Positions 27,044 through 41,841 of a stretch of 64,000 nt of DNA are shown in pieces. Every line of letters starts with the position of its first letter. The stretch's first letter is position 1. The stretch spans positions 8,346,030 to 8,410,029 of the forward strand of contig NC_066553.1 of NCBI RefSeq assembly GCF_024679095.1, written 5' to 3'. The notes beneath the pieces were generated by a model. That model was not told the DNA's origin. It did no database searches and worked only from the letters and a program-made list of their open reading frames with translations. The position numbers and the translations under genes were made by a program. This DNA is from Eriocheir sinensis. Taxonomy: Eukaryota > Arthropoda > Malacostraca > Decapoda > Varunidae.

Positions 27044-28253
27044 TACATATTTAGTCATTAGCTGTAATTTTACATTTTGGATACATATATGTAATATGCA
27101 ACCTTTCCAGCCTCAAATGAGATAACCAAATATGTCATGATTCCTCTGATACCTATACACATAGTTATTTTCTGTCAGTATCTTTTATATTTAGTTATTT
27201 GATTGCAATAAGATATATCTTCGAGATTACTTCAAAGGAAATAAATTACTACATGAAGAAAGAAAGTTTTTGTTCATAATCTGTCTCTAGGGGCCAGAAT
27301 AGGGAATGTCTCAGTCGCCTTTACGTGTCTCACATCAAACCAGCGTTGTGCTGGTCTCTTTACCCTCCAGTACCTGTAGTTGACTTTGATGGAGAACTTC
27401 CTTTTTCACCAAGGTGACTTGCTCAGAAAGGCTGAAGCAGTCACCCAGTTTCTGAAATGTTATTATTATTCTTTCAGGTTTTATCATATCCTCCTTTGGG
27501 GAAAATTCCTCTGAGTGTCTGAGCCAAGCTCCATAACCTACAGCACTTCTTATATTCTCTAAAATAGTCTATGTATAAGACCGAGTGAGTTGTTTGTTTC
27601 ATTGTGTGGTATGAAAATACTTTCCTGGTCCTTTACCTAGTCTAATGTCAGCAGTTTGTATGCCTAGTTATGTGTACTAGTATAATTGTGCATGATGTAT
27701 ATTTGCTATCTGAAATATATTTTCTTTACATTTCCATCACTGATAATGTTATGTTATATAATATTATGCAGACTTGAATGGACAAATTTTAAATACATTG
27801 ATTCTTGTATGGCAATAAAATGTAATCCTGGCATACAGAGTACTCATTATTAAAACTCATTATTCAAACAGAAAGTGGCATTGTTCCATACAGCAAGTGA
27901 ATAATTCCTTCTGTGTTCCCTTTCCTCATTGTGTATGAATAATTCCTCTTTTTGTTTACATGCTTCTTTACAAGGCCCAGATACATGGCACTGTGAACCC
28001 AGTTTCATTGCAAGTCTGAGAAGCAAATGCTACAAGTTCTTATGTATGTGTAGCATGGAGAGGCACATCATGCATAAGGCTATTGGGAGGTAGCAGAAAA
28101 ATAGCAAATAATTCATATCTTACTCACATCTTATTCATCATTACTTTTCTTCAACAAATATGCATGGAAGAAGATAAATAATCAAGCACTATTGGATTAA
28201 ATGTTGAGAAGTTGAAAGTATCAGACTTTAATGCAATTGGGTATCCTCTACAG
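27044..28253 (+). other. 3' UTR of exon 8 and intron before exon 9
   Basis: AT-rich. The acceptor TATCCTCTACAG ends at 28253. Nothing else recognised. Confidence 0.5.
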
Positions 28254-28589
28254 GTGTCGGTCTGCAGCAAGGCGGCGGTGCCTGGCAGTGCTGTAGTGCG
28301 AGTGGAATCAAGTCACTCCTCCAGCAGCAGACAGACAACCAGCTACAAATGCCCCCACTGTGACCGCACCATGCCCCAGGTGTCTGCTATGATGCACCAC
28401 ATCCGATCACACACTGGCGAAAAGCCCTTCGCATGTCCCTACTGCCCTTACCGATCTGCTCAGAAAGCAAATCTTAAGACCCACATACGCATCCACACTG
28501 GAGAGAAGCCGTTTGCGTGTAACCTTTGTTCGTTCCGGGCAATTCAGAAGATCCACTTGAAGAAGCACATGGCAAAGCATCACTCCTGA
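28254..28589 (+). CDS. C2H2 zinc-finger terminal exon 9
   Basis: 111 codons and a TGA, opening with GTG after GTATCCTCTACAG (phase 0). A Ser/Val-rich lead precedes three fingers at residues 33-53, 61-81 and 89-109 with TGEKPF linkers, ending HHS like exon 7. Finger 1 is atypical: CPHCDRTMPQVSAMMHH lacks the usual Tyr/Phe after the second cysteine and has Met where the helix Leu normally sits. It may fold less stably or contact DNA differently. Finger 3 shares AIQKIHL with exon 8. A poly(A) signal AATAAA begins five bases after the stop (28594-28599). Confidence 0.87.
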   Translation: MSVCSKAAVPGSAVVRVESSHSSSSRQTTSYKCPHCDRTMPQVSAMMHHIRSHTGEKPFACPYCPYRSAQKANLKTHIRIHTGEKPFACNLCSFRAIQKIHLKKHMAKHHS

Positions 28590-29568
28590 TGTGAATAAAT
28601 TATTTGCATCACCTTTAACACTCCATACAACACAGTAATTGTACACAAGTAGTACCAATCCTTGGATTATATAGAATAATGACAGTATGTGTTAACTCTA
28701 ATGAGGAACCACGCTGAATTAGGGTTAATTGAAAGTTTTGAAGTAGTAGTAGTATTTTACATCAGTTCAGTAACAAAACAAATGTCAAAACATGTTAAAA
28801 TCATAAAATCTTTAGTAAGTTTTTACATTTGATTCAAAAAATAATCATGAAATGCTTAGTCTTTTTTACAGTAGTGCTGTTAACTGGTAGTGTTTTATAT
28901 TTCTATCAAAATTATTTCAGATATACAAAATCAACTCTCAAGAAAAGGCCAGTAATTCTAGTGGAAAACTATTAACTAAGGAAGATCCCTGCATTCTATA
29001 ATTCATACTTAAAAAGCATGATCAATAACTTGCATAATAGGTGGGTATTATGATATTAATTTAATTGTAACTTTTATACATATATCTTAAGTCTGAAAAT
29101 TGTGCCATTATTTACAGTAATATAATATATTAAGTCTGTCACAGTTTCCCGGTGTACTTATTTTCTGCATGTGGCATTATCAATCATCTACAGGATACAC
29201 ACCTCCACAATTTAGGTTTATTTCCCTTCTTGTCCTCAGTCTAATTTTGAAAGGACCGGTGTATAGGTAGAGTGGCATCCAGACCATTCATTCCTGAGTA
29301 TGTTCAAGTTATCTATAAGTAGGAATTTTCATATCAAGAAATTTATCTGTTCACCGAAAATCATGACAAAAAATAAAATTTGTAGTGACTTCAGCATCAT
29401 GATTTCCCACTGACTTTTTTTTTTTTTTTTTACTTTTCCGTCCACTTACTTTATTTCCTTTGTACTTCACTGATATAAAATAGTCCAACACTATAGGATG
29501 TTCGAAGATGTCCCTTTATGATGGAAGGGTCAAGTTTATGATGCACTGCTGTGAGTATGGTAATGATA
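28590..29568. other. Intronic AT-rich segment
   Basis: No gene recognised. Confidence 0.4.
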
Positions 29569-30122
<554 letters not shown>

Positions 30123-30180
30123 TAAGTAATATCCTAGAATAGAATAGAATAAAAAATGCTGAACTTACCATCACATTTAA

Positions 30181-30183
<3 letters not shown>

Positions 30184-30222
<39 letters not shown>
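30184..30222. repeat. (AC)n(AT)n at the 5' end of LINE B2
   Basis: A short AC run passing into ATATATATA and directly into truncated LINE B2. Confidence 0.85.
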
Positions 30223-31879
<1,657 letters not shown>

Positions 31880-32139
31880 GTATTTCACCACGGCCTGATC
31901 ACAAGTTGGACTCACAATCGCCAGCAAGTACCCTCCCGATTAGAGCAAGGCTCATTAGTCGATCTCTGGGTACTGCCAGGACCTCACACACCACACACCC
32001 TATCCCCCTTGCTCAAGGGGGTTACAGTAACCACTCCTGGTCAGCAGAAAAAAAACGTCCTGAGCAGGGCTCAAACCTCTGCCTGCCACACCACAAAGCT
32101 TGGCAGCACAGCACTTTAGCCGACTGAGCTATCTGAGCA

Positions 32140-32140
<1 letters not shown>
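31880..32140 (-). mobile_element. tRNA-derived SINE, full length, inside (TG)n
   Basis: On the minus strand it begins with a tRNA-like head: A-box TAGCTCAGTCGGCTAAAGTG (complement of about 32107-32126) and B-box GGTTTGAGCCCTG (complement of about 32062-32075). An unrelated body follows, ending GGTGAAATACACAC. TG tracts flank both sides. The terminal AAATACAC resembles the LINE A tail, suggesting LINE A mobilised it. The 615-724 fragment belongs to the same family. Confidence 0.8.

Positions 32141-32175
<35 letters not shown>
32141..32175. repeat. (TG)n microsatellite
   Basis: TG run at the head side of the SINE. Confidence 0.95.
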
Positions 32176-32178
<3 letters not shown>

Positions 32179-32389
32179 TAGTCAAATGTGATGGCAAGTT
32201 CAACATTTTTTTATCTCTTTCAGGTATCCTCCTTATTTTGTATTATGGTTGTATTCTCCTTACTTAGATCAGTGATAACTTCACCAAAGTAGTTGTCTTT
32301 ACACCCAAATAACAAATTTGGGTCTCTAACCCTTCTTCAGTAGCATTGGAGAGTGGTGTTGTTGTCTAGGAGGTAGCAGTGAGAATGGT
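32176..32389. other. Unassigned intronic segment
   Basis: No feature recognised. Confidence 0.3.
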
Positions 32390-32393
32390 TTAA

Positions 32394-32607
32394 CCCGGTA
32401 GCAGCGGGGATCATGTTTCTTAATGGTCCCTCCAAGCGAGAAAATAAAAAAAAATCACCCCTCACATAAACCATTTCATAATGTATATCAAAGCATTTCT
32501 GATCAGATTATGTATCATCTATTTTGGGGGGTAAATATCATGGCATAAATTTGGCCCGTCGCTGCTACACGGTGAAGCCACAAATTTGGCCCGTCACTTC
32601 TACCGGG
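32394..32607. mobile_element. piggyBac-type MITE (214 bp)
   Basis: Inverted ends CCCGGTAGCAG and CTTCTACCGGG are flanked by TTAA on both sides (32390-32393 and 32608-32611). TTAA duplication with CCC ends is the hallmark of piggyBac. No transposase present. Confidence 0.85.
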
Positions 32608-32611
32608 TTAA

Positions 32612-33165
32612 AAAGGCAGCATGAGCATTTTTAAGAGGTGGCTTTACCCACGGTCCTGCTCAACCTTTCTTCTAATTGGTTGGTTTGGCTCAACTCACTT
32701 CTCATGCTTTGGATGGACTGTAAATCTTGTGATAGATTGTTGAGGCTTGATTTCATGTCCTTGATGTATAGGGCTTCTAGAGCTGAAAGATACCGTGGAT
32801 CGATGCACATCGTGACAATTGTTTTCTTCTATGATTTCTCTTGTCAAGGTACTTGTGCATTCACATATCATGTGGTTTCTAGGGGCTCCAGAAACAAGAT
32901 GGTAGCTTAGGCATCTGCTAAGCTTTATTTTTATCATGGCAACATAGGTTGAGGGGAGGCCTTTTCAGTTCCCTCTTGTACAAGTAGCCCTATGAACAAC
33001 ATGAGGCAACTGGGTTCACTCCTTTTTTTCACTGGGGCTGTTTCTTAATAGCAGGTATTGCTTTTGCTTATTGCTTTTGCAGTATATACTACATACTTTG
33101 TGTACTATATACAATATATATAGCTATACTATATACTTTGGTTTTTGGGAATACACTACAAAATA
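32612..33165. other. Unassigned intronic segment
   Basis: Overlapping open frames on both strands (32638-32937) have no recognised domain. Confidence 0.3.
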
Positions 33166-33283
33166 TTTTGTAGTTGAAGTTTTCATCAAGGAGAGTAAGT
33201 TCATAGTATGAAATAAGGAGAATTTTGTAGTTGAAGTTATCATCAAGGAGAGTAAGTTCATAGTATGAAATAAGGAGAGTATC
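33166..33283. repeat. Tandem duplication, period 57 bp
   Basis: TTTTGTAGTTGAAGTT through GTATGAAATAAGGAG occurs at 33166 and again at 33223 with very few changes. Confidence 0.85.
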
Positions 33284-33930
<647 letters not shown>

Positions 33931-34827
33931 AGTTATTAAGAGCCACCTCTCATATCAAGTTCAGCCCTCGTCTTCAAAGCACACCCATAGCTTGAATGGG
34001 ATTGTATTAGTGGGGATTGCTGCATGTAACACTTAACAGCATTACAAAGTGGATTCCTGCCTGCCTGTGGTTGGGATGAAGTAACCTTGGAAAAGCTCCA
34101 AGCCAGACTCAAGAGATTTATTCTTGAAAACTGTTTGCTAGTTGTAAAATCTGAAGTACTGAAAATTGCTGGGTGGGGATAATAAAAAAAATAGGGGGGA
34201 CTGTCCAAGGATTTTCTTAAAAAATTCCACATTTGTTTACTGACAGACAACTTATGTTTTTTTTATATATGACATTATTAATTTATTTGTCTGTCAAACC
34301 AGGTATGGTAGCTTTCAATAACTGGATTCTTCTTTACATGAAGCTTGAAATAGGCCCAGTTTTAGGTAATAAGTACAACCATTAAAAACCCCTTTGTCTG
34401 AGGGGTCCCCTAAATATTTATCTAAAGAAAAGTAATCTATCTGATCTTGCCCTCTCTGCCTGTGGATTTCCACTGGTAGCATTTTCTTCATGATATGGGA
34501 GAAATATAGCTGATATATAACATTTAGAAATTATATAATTACTCAGTTCAAATACAGGATAGTATACAGGGACACCAAAATATAATCCTACTAGGACCTC
34601 CAGAAATTAAAATTGGCACTATTTTGAGTGTTTACAATGCTTTCAATATCAAACCACTTCAGACCACAGCAATGAAATATTTTTGTTAACAACATGGTTT
34701 GTGTGGGTTTGTTGGGTTAGTGGGGGTGGGTGGAGGACAAGGTCAGTGATCCTGGGTGATGTTCACTGCTGAGGCTAGATGAAGGAGGAGGAGGTCTGTA
34801 TAAGGCTGCAGAAGACTCATAAATTTC
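33931..34827. other. Unassigned intronic segment
   Basis: AT-rich. No gene or repeat recognised. Confidence 0.3.
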
Positions 34828-35265
34828 ATAGTTGTGGCCAAGTGGGAATTTAAATTCAACCTCAAGAAATGTAGTTCTGGAATTGGGCACAGGAATCTGG
34901 AGACCAGTCAGGAATTACAAAGTGGGAACAATCAAAGTAAGAACGCAAGAAAAAAATTGGGTTTTGTGTTCCAAAACACCTTTTCCCCAGAGTGGCATTC
35001 CACTACATAGATGAAGATAGGATTAAAAAATGATAATGTCGGTGGTTCAACCAAGATTGGATTATGCAGTGGTGGTGTGGTCTCAGAAAAAATATATATT
35101 GGGGAAAATAGAGAATTCTGAGAGCAACTAAAGTGGTGCCAAGCTTGAGACATGACATGACATATGAGGAGATAGGAAAGACTGGGTTTCTAATCATGGA
35201 GGACAGCAGAGAGAGGAGATCTAATTGCAGTATATAGGGTGATGAAGGATCGACAAGTACCGTTA
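34828..35265 (+). mobile_element. Degraded LINE A-like 3' RT remnant
   Basis: Interrupted plus-strand text resembles the LINE A C-terminal region: an FNLKKC-like piece near 34850, VVQPRLDYAVVVWSQKK near 35040, and a remnant matching the ERRERGDLIAVYRVM region near 35210-35245. Many stops and shifts indicate an old copy. Confidence 0.6.
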
Positions 35266-35442
35266 GCCTTCTCGACAAAGGGTTGTCTCTTTCAGAAACA
35301 ACCCGGTCAAGGTCAGCTTCCCATATGACCCTATAACCGGAGCTGGCGTTCACGGATTATGCAGGTCCGATTTTCGTCTCATTCAGTTTGCAGAGTCTGG
35401 AAGTAAGCTATGTAATCACCGATTTCACAGTCATTTCAGCGA

Positions 35443-35590
35443 TACTCCGGTGGTGCAGTGACTTGCCTAATGGGCGAGCCTCCCATAACTCACACTGCGA
35501 GGGGGGTACTACCTCTTTGGCTGACTGGTTAAGGAGTGGCTCTTCCGTCTCGCTGGTCGCTGGTTCGATCCCCGGCGCCGGCAAAACCTT
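35443..35590 (+). mobile_element. tRNA-derived SINE head
   Basis: A-box-like TGGCTGACTGGTTAAGGAG (near 35519) and B-box GGTTCGATCCCC (35562-35573) are spaced as in a tRNA, but the expected acceptor stem does not pair, so this is a SINE head or a tRNA pseudogene. Confidence 0.6.
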
Positions 35591-36019
35591 TCCTTGTCTG
35601 GATTAACTTCTCCGTCTTCTCGTGTGTTTCGTTACACGCTGTGGTCGTGTGGATGTGTAGTAAAGAGTAAATTCTGGCGTTTCACTCCCATGATTCTGCA
35701 AAGACGCATTATCAAGTTTATATTTTATTTTATTCCAAGTCGCACTGAGTATTCACTCCACGGGGTTCTCCTCCGCCAATTCCTTACCCTAAACGTGTTG
35801 ACCTTCGACCTGAGCAGTGCTGCCCTCCCAGTGGCTGTACGCGCCATACAACGTCATACCTGTGCCTTCATCAGGAAGATACGTTAACCATCATGACTGA
35901 TTACTTCTCAGGACACCACTAGAGCAAGTAGTTTTTTAGAGTATACTTCATCAACAACGTGCAGTGCACGATGTCCAGACTGTGAGAGTAGTCATATTAT
36001 GTGCGAGTTCAATATGCGG
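35591..36019. other. Unassigned segment
   Basis: More GC-rich than its surroundings, with an open frame at 35594-35887 lacking recognised domains. Confidence 0.3.
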
Positions 36020-36133
36020 TTACAACGCCCTACCAATTAGCACTTTGTGGCGCAGAGAAATGGTGGTGTCGAGTTACCGCCTCGGCGGAGGTGGTGCGCG
36101 GCTCGCAACCCCGCGTAACCATGATGGCGGACA
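36020..36133 (+). promoter_or_regulatory. Candidate first exon and promoter
   Basis: CpG-rich block in an AT-rich intron. It ends AACCATGATGGCGGACA followed at once by the consensus donor GTAAGT (36134). The start context ACCATG is good and would give MMAD plus a split codon. It could be an internal first exon feeding downstream exons, including zinc-finger exon 10, but no domain is visible and a chance match is possible. Confidence 0.3.
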
Positions 36134-36523
36134 GTAAGTATCCAAATCTCCCCCTCTTCTATCAATGCTGGAAGTGCAGTAAGTAACCTACTCTCAGAAC
36201 GTTTATGACGCTCACCTTCACCAACGGCAATGCTGTCAGTGGTTGTGATAAATCAATGGGGCATACCTCCGAATAGTCACCCCCTCAAGATACTGTACAC
36301 TGCTATTCTGCATCCTCCTGTCCCCAGACTTGGCGTCGTAGGGTGAGCGAGGTGATGCGCCCCCCGGTGTATGGCCCCCATTGATTGATTGATACTGTCT
36401 TCTACGAACGTCTTAGTTCTGCTATGTTTGCGTCGTAAGAAGTCACCTGCAAGCTTGTTGAAGATAAACCGTAGGCCTGCCTGTATGTTGTGGTTGTGGT
36501 TCACTATTTTTACAGGTAGCAGG

Positions 36524-36683
36524 TCGAAGCGCCCCACTGCCGATGCGCCCCAACTTTTGGGGAGCATTGACTAGTGACTGGGCCGCTTTCACAGTCACGT
36601 TTGTTGTGATTCAGTCACGAGTCGATGCGCCCCAAAAGTTGGGACGCATCGACTTGGGGTGCATCGGCAATGGGGCGCTTCGG
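36524..36683. repeat. GC-rich nested palindrome
   Basis: CGAAGCGCCCCACTGCCGAT (36525 on) is mirrored by 36655-36682. An inner pair (36541-36562 with 36629-36650) carries the GATGCGCCCC motif, which also occurs alone near 36353. Probably a fold-back element. Confidence 0.75.
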
Positions 36684-36918
36684 CTGTAAATCGCTGCAGA
36701 ACCCTACGTCCAAGTCAATTAAGCGTGGGTCATGGATGCCTAGCTGTGTCAGCACCTTTTTTATATCACGCCCCCACAGTTATAGGCGCATATCTATCTA
36801 TATATCTACATAGATAGATAGATATAACTGCACGCCTCCCCCAACTCCCCTGCCTCCTCCATCGATGGTCTACTCACTGCCTGCAGGCCACCGGGCAAAG
36901 GGGATGTGTGGAACTTGT

Positions 36919-36989
<71 letters not shown>
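36919..36989. repeat. (TC)n, 5' flank of LINE C1
   Basis: About 35 TC units directly before the truncated LINE C1. Confidence 0.95.
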
Positions 36990-38119
<1,130 letters not shown>

Positions 38120-38365
38120 GTAGGATGCTTCACGCAGGAGTGGGGCGAAGATGACGGGACGGGGGAGCTGCAGCGGCCTTACATATGCAACGTGTGTGGC
38201 TACAGCACCGTAAAAAAATACAACATCAACCGCCATGTGCTCACTCACACGGGAGAAAAGCCCTTCAGCTGCCCCCACTGCTCCTTCCGCACCGCCCGCA
38301 AGATCAACGTCCACAAGCACCTTCTGCGAGCCCACAGGGAAAAGCTACTCAAGCCCCGCATGTGA
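38120..38365 (+). CDS. C2H2 zinc-finger terminal exon 10 (two fingers)
   Basis: 81 codons and a TGA, opening with GTA after CTTTCTTCCACCAG (phase 0). A short acidic lead (EWGEDDGTGE) precedes two fingers at residues 23-43 and 51-72, joined by TGEKPF, with four residues between the last histidines and a basic tail REKLLKPRM. It is the only two-finger exon and is more GC-rich than the others, so it may be a more distant member or have lost a finger. Helices KKYNINRH and ARKINVHKH are unlike the other exons. The nearest poly(A)-like signal is ATTAAA at 38813-38818. It is the last array member found, almost 10 kb after exon 9. Confidence 0.83.
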   Translation, partial: VGCFTQEWGEDDGTGELQRPYICNVCGYSTVKKYNINRHVLTHTGEKPFSCPHCSFRTARKINVHKHLLRAHREKLLKPRM

Positions 38366-38659
38366 CATTATGGAGCCGGCCTCCTCCCTCCGTACTCCTT
38401 CCTGGAGACAATCTTCCAGGACTACCTCTAAAAAAGAAGCTTTCAGGAACCACGCATCTGCAAACCACTCGCTGATCACAGGTTATTTCACTTGACTGCT
38501 TGCCTTCACGAGGGAGGACCAGACCAGCCGATGTTATGCCACGACATCAAACTGTAGGATATCATCCTAACCTGATATTACCCGTACCTTACAATAGCAT
38601 ATTAACTGATTCTACCGTAACGCTATATATGTTATCTTCCCGTTACACAGTATCTAAGG
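38366..38659 (+). other. 3' UTR of exon 10
   Basis: Pyrimidine-rich. No other feature. Confidence 0.4.
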
Positions 38660-39091
38660 CAGTGGTTCCCATCCTTTTTGTACTCGTGACCTCTCTCAAA
38701 ACCCCGAATGCCACGCGACCCCCCTCCCCTCCCCCAATATTGCCATCAGCCGTTTCGGTTATTATACAAACTTTTTTATTTATTCTGAGAAGAAAAGGGA
38801 AAGAAAAAAGACATTAAAGCAATAAGTCCTTGATCAGTTTCTATAAATGCTACTACGGTGTTACTACAGCATTCCTTATACGGTACATCATAACATTTTG
38901 GTATTTTAATTTCGTGACTATATACAATTTACAGTTCGGCTAAGGCTACGTTACGTATACATTATAAAGAATGATAAAACTGTGCTTAAGACGACGCTTC
39001 TACAGCTGATGTGGCAAGTTATTTTCCATTCTAATACCAAATTTTTGACAGGCTCCGCGACTCCCCAGCCCGCGGGTTGGGAAACGAGCTG
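38660..39091. mobile_element. hAT-like element, decayed
   Basis: The left end CAGTGGTTCCCATCC and the right end GGTTGGGAAACGAGCTG are imperfect inverted copies of a type common in hAT elements. The flanking 8-mers match at only 5 of 8 positions. No transposase. Confidence 0.5.
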
Positions 39092-39606
39092 AACTAAAAC
39101 ATGGTACACTTTACTTAAGTTTATGCCGTTCACGTTTATGGTCAGAGTATTAAGTGAGGACGCCGCACCCCACAAAGCCACAGATCAGCTTGGTACATCA
39201 AGTTAACGTGCTTATACGTTCAGACGAGCTACAAAAAAGCTTTGGCTGTGAAATTCACTTACGCCCCCCCCCCCTCCCCCTCGCCCTGTCCCTTCACCCC
39301 CACGTGTATCTCTCGGACAGTTCGTTATTTCAGTTATCATATCAGTGACTATTGTCATGCACCGCCCTCCCTTCCGCTGTAACTTCTTGATAACTATAAT
39401 CCACGCATGCAACGCCCGAGGAGGCTGAGGTACTAGTTGTTACAGTCTTTAATATTTATCCAAGTAAGAGAGAGAGAGAAAAAAAAATGTATATATTCAT
39501 TTACCAGTTAAAACGAGATTTAAGAAAAAAATCGATAAATTGAAAAAGATACATCGCCTCGTCGAACGTTCACAAGAAACAGGGCTTGAAGAAGCTATTA
39601 TTGATA
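39092..39606. other. Unassigned segment
   Basis: Contains a C run near 39265. No gene recognised. Confidence 0.3.
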
Positions 39607-39607
39607 T

Positions 39608-39681
<74 letters not shown>
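39607..39681. repeat. (TG)n(AG)n microsatellite
   Basis: TG units followed by AG units. Confidence 0.95.
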
Positions 39682-39684
<3 letters not shown>

Positions 39685-40519
39685 TTTACAGGTTTACAGT
39701 GCATACTCAGTAAAGAATAATTGATGTCCCCAGTCACATAAGTAGGCTATCCAAGTTAGTAAAGCTTCGAACGGTATGCTTCAAAATTTGTAACAAGAGT
39801 TATATATGCACGATAGCCTCACTTTAACGTTTCTTTATAGTATGTGTTGTACAACTGTTGTGAGTGTTGATATGTGTGTTGATATTTTCAGTATGTTCGT
39901 ATTTTACCGACTTGAAGCTGAAAATGTGTCACTGGGTTCGGAACAGACGGGTTCGAACCATGCTTAGTTTTGAGATAATTACAGTATCGCGTAAGTCTGG
40001 TATGCACAAAGGGATAATCTTAAGATAAAGCAGAGCATTTAGACGGGAAGTACTTGTACAAATCAGCATCTTTGTTTCAAGGTACTGAAGCTAAATTTTC
40101 TGTAGGTCGGTGGATCGATTCATCGGTAACAAGTCATGTAGTATAGCTGCTTGATGATTGCTCTCACCAGATTCTAATCAGAAATCAAAAGAACACATTA
40201 TTTTATCCCTCTTCAACTCAATCTTAATCAGTAGTAGTGAGCATCTATATCTAGTTTATAAAGGGAATTTTATTTTTGTATCATTAGCACGTTTTATCTT
40301 CGTGTTATGTAAAGGATCAGAATAGACTGAGGCCGGGAAGCCATTCAGGTTGAAGTGAGCGAGCCGAGACACTTGCCCACGTCTAGGTAATACACAAGGC
40401 TGGCGTAGGTACGATATAGAATGTATACGTGCCTACCCGTGAACTTTGGCCCCAACCTTGCTCTTGTCTGAAGTCGATTGTTTTATCACTCCAACGTAAA
40501 ACTCAACGGGAAGACAGAA
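39682..40519. other. Unassigned segment
   Basis: No gene, repeat or RNA recognised. Confidence 0.3.
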
Positions 40520-40527
40520 CCAAAATT

Positions 40528-41148
40528 GGTAAAGATTCGTCTTAGGTCCGTGCCAGTATCTCATAATCTACTTTATGAAACATCACTATCTCTTCATATG
40601 TCTTTTCTACAAATCTTCAACAGTCATGGAAACGCTTTGAAAATCCAATTGAAGGACTTTTTTTTTACTCCTGAAAATAGGGGATAATGTTTACGAAAGC
40701 GCGTCGCCTCCTTTGGCGACGGCCGCGGCCAGCAAGCCGTAAAATAGCTCGCAGAGGGTTTAGGGTCGGGGAGCATATTTAAACTACTCCAACCGAACTT
40801 TACGACCTACTAACGGGGGGGGGCTGCACCCCCCTCGACCCCCCCTTCTAACCAGGGGGGGTACGCCCCCCCCTGGACCCCCCCCCCACACATGTATATG
40901 TGACTTATTTCAGCGAGGAGGTATTTCGCGCAACCGGCTGCAGCGTCGCCGCGGCCGCCGCCAGAGGAGGCGACACGCTTTCGTAAACATTATCCCCTAT
41001 TTTCAAGAGTAAAAAAAAGTCCTTGAATTGGATTTTCAAAGCGTTTCCATGACTGTTGAAGGTTTGTAGAAAAGACATATGAAGAGATAGTGATGTTTCA
41101 TAAGGTAGGTAATGAGACACTGGCACGGACCTAAAACGAATCTTAACC
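40528..41148. mobile_element. MITE with about 200-bp terminal inverted repeats
   Basis: Arms of about 200 bp (from 40528 and back from 41148) are highly similar inverted copies. The exact 8-bp duplication CCAAAATT flanks the unit (40520-40527 and 41149-41156), fitting a hAT- or P-type transposase. The centre (about 40815-40890) alternates runs of G and C up to ten bases long. No coding sequence. Confidence 0.9.
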
Positions 41149-41329
41149 CCAAAATTATCTTCTCGATTGCCTCCTTGAAGCAGATATTTGGCGGAGAACT
41201 CTCGGTGATGATTTATGATTGTGGGTGAGCTTCTCTGAGTACCTAGTGTGCCCTGCAGCAGTAAGCACCCTTATATTCTTCCCTGTGAAGTGTTATGGTT
41301 GCGAGGAGGTGGTGAACTATAATAGTACC

Positions 41330-41531
41330 CAGGGTTGCCAAATTATCGTACTTAAAACATCGCATTTATGAGTTCCAGGGCCCAAAACTTTCCTACCCAC
41401 ACAGATAACGAAATTCCAGTAAAAGTTCTCGTTAAAAGCATTACTTATTGGCGTTTGTTTGCGATAGCTGTGACTCAGAACCGGAAAGTACGATGTGCTG
41501 AGTGCCTGAATACGATAATTTGGTAACCCTG
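41330..41531. mobile_element. hAT-type MITE (202 bp)
   Basis: Inverted ends CAGGGTTGCCAAATTATCGT and its complement with one change are flanked by ATAGTACC (41322-41329) and ATAGTTCC (41532-41539), an 8-bp duplication with one mismatch. Related in end sequence to the 13313-13474 element. Confidence 0.88.
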
Positions 41532-41621
41532 ATAGTTCCCCTCCCCTCCCCCAAGCCAGATACGGACCCACCCGTCAATGCCATCACCTCTAGATACTTT
41601 ATTGTTCTTTTTCTTAAACCA

Positions 41622-41661
<40 letters not shown>

Positions 41662-41841
41662 TCCGATCATAACAAATCCCCTTTTCTCTTTTTTCATGCA
41701 ACTAGGGATTTTATCATGATTTTGACCACTAAAACCACCTCTTTTTTCTTAGTGGTCTCTGGTAATCAAATGTCTCCGAAACCGTAAATATATAATAGTT
41801 ATCTCAGAGTGTGTGACCACTGACCACCACCTGAAGTTCAC

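Noticed and set aside
35514..35580. Functional tRNA gene
   Set aside because: A- and B-boxes are present but the acceptor stem does not pair and no anticodon arm could be drawn with confidence. Better read as a SINE.
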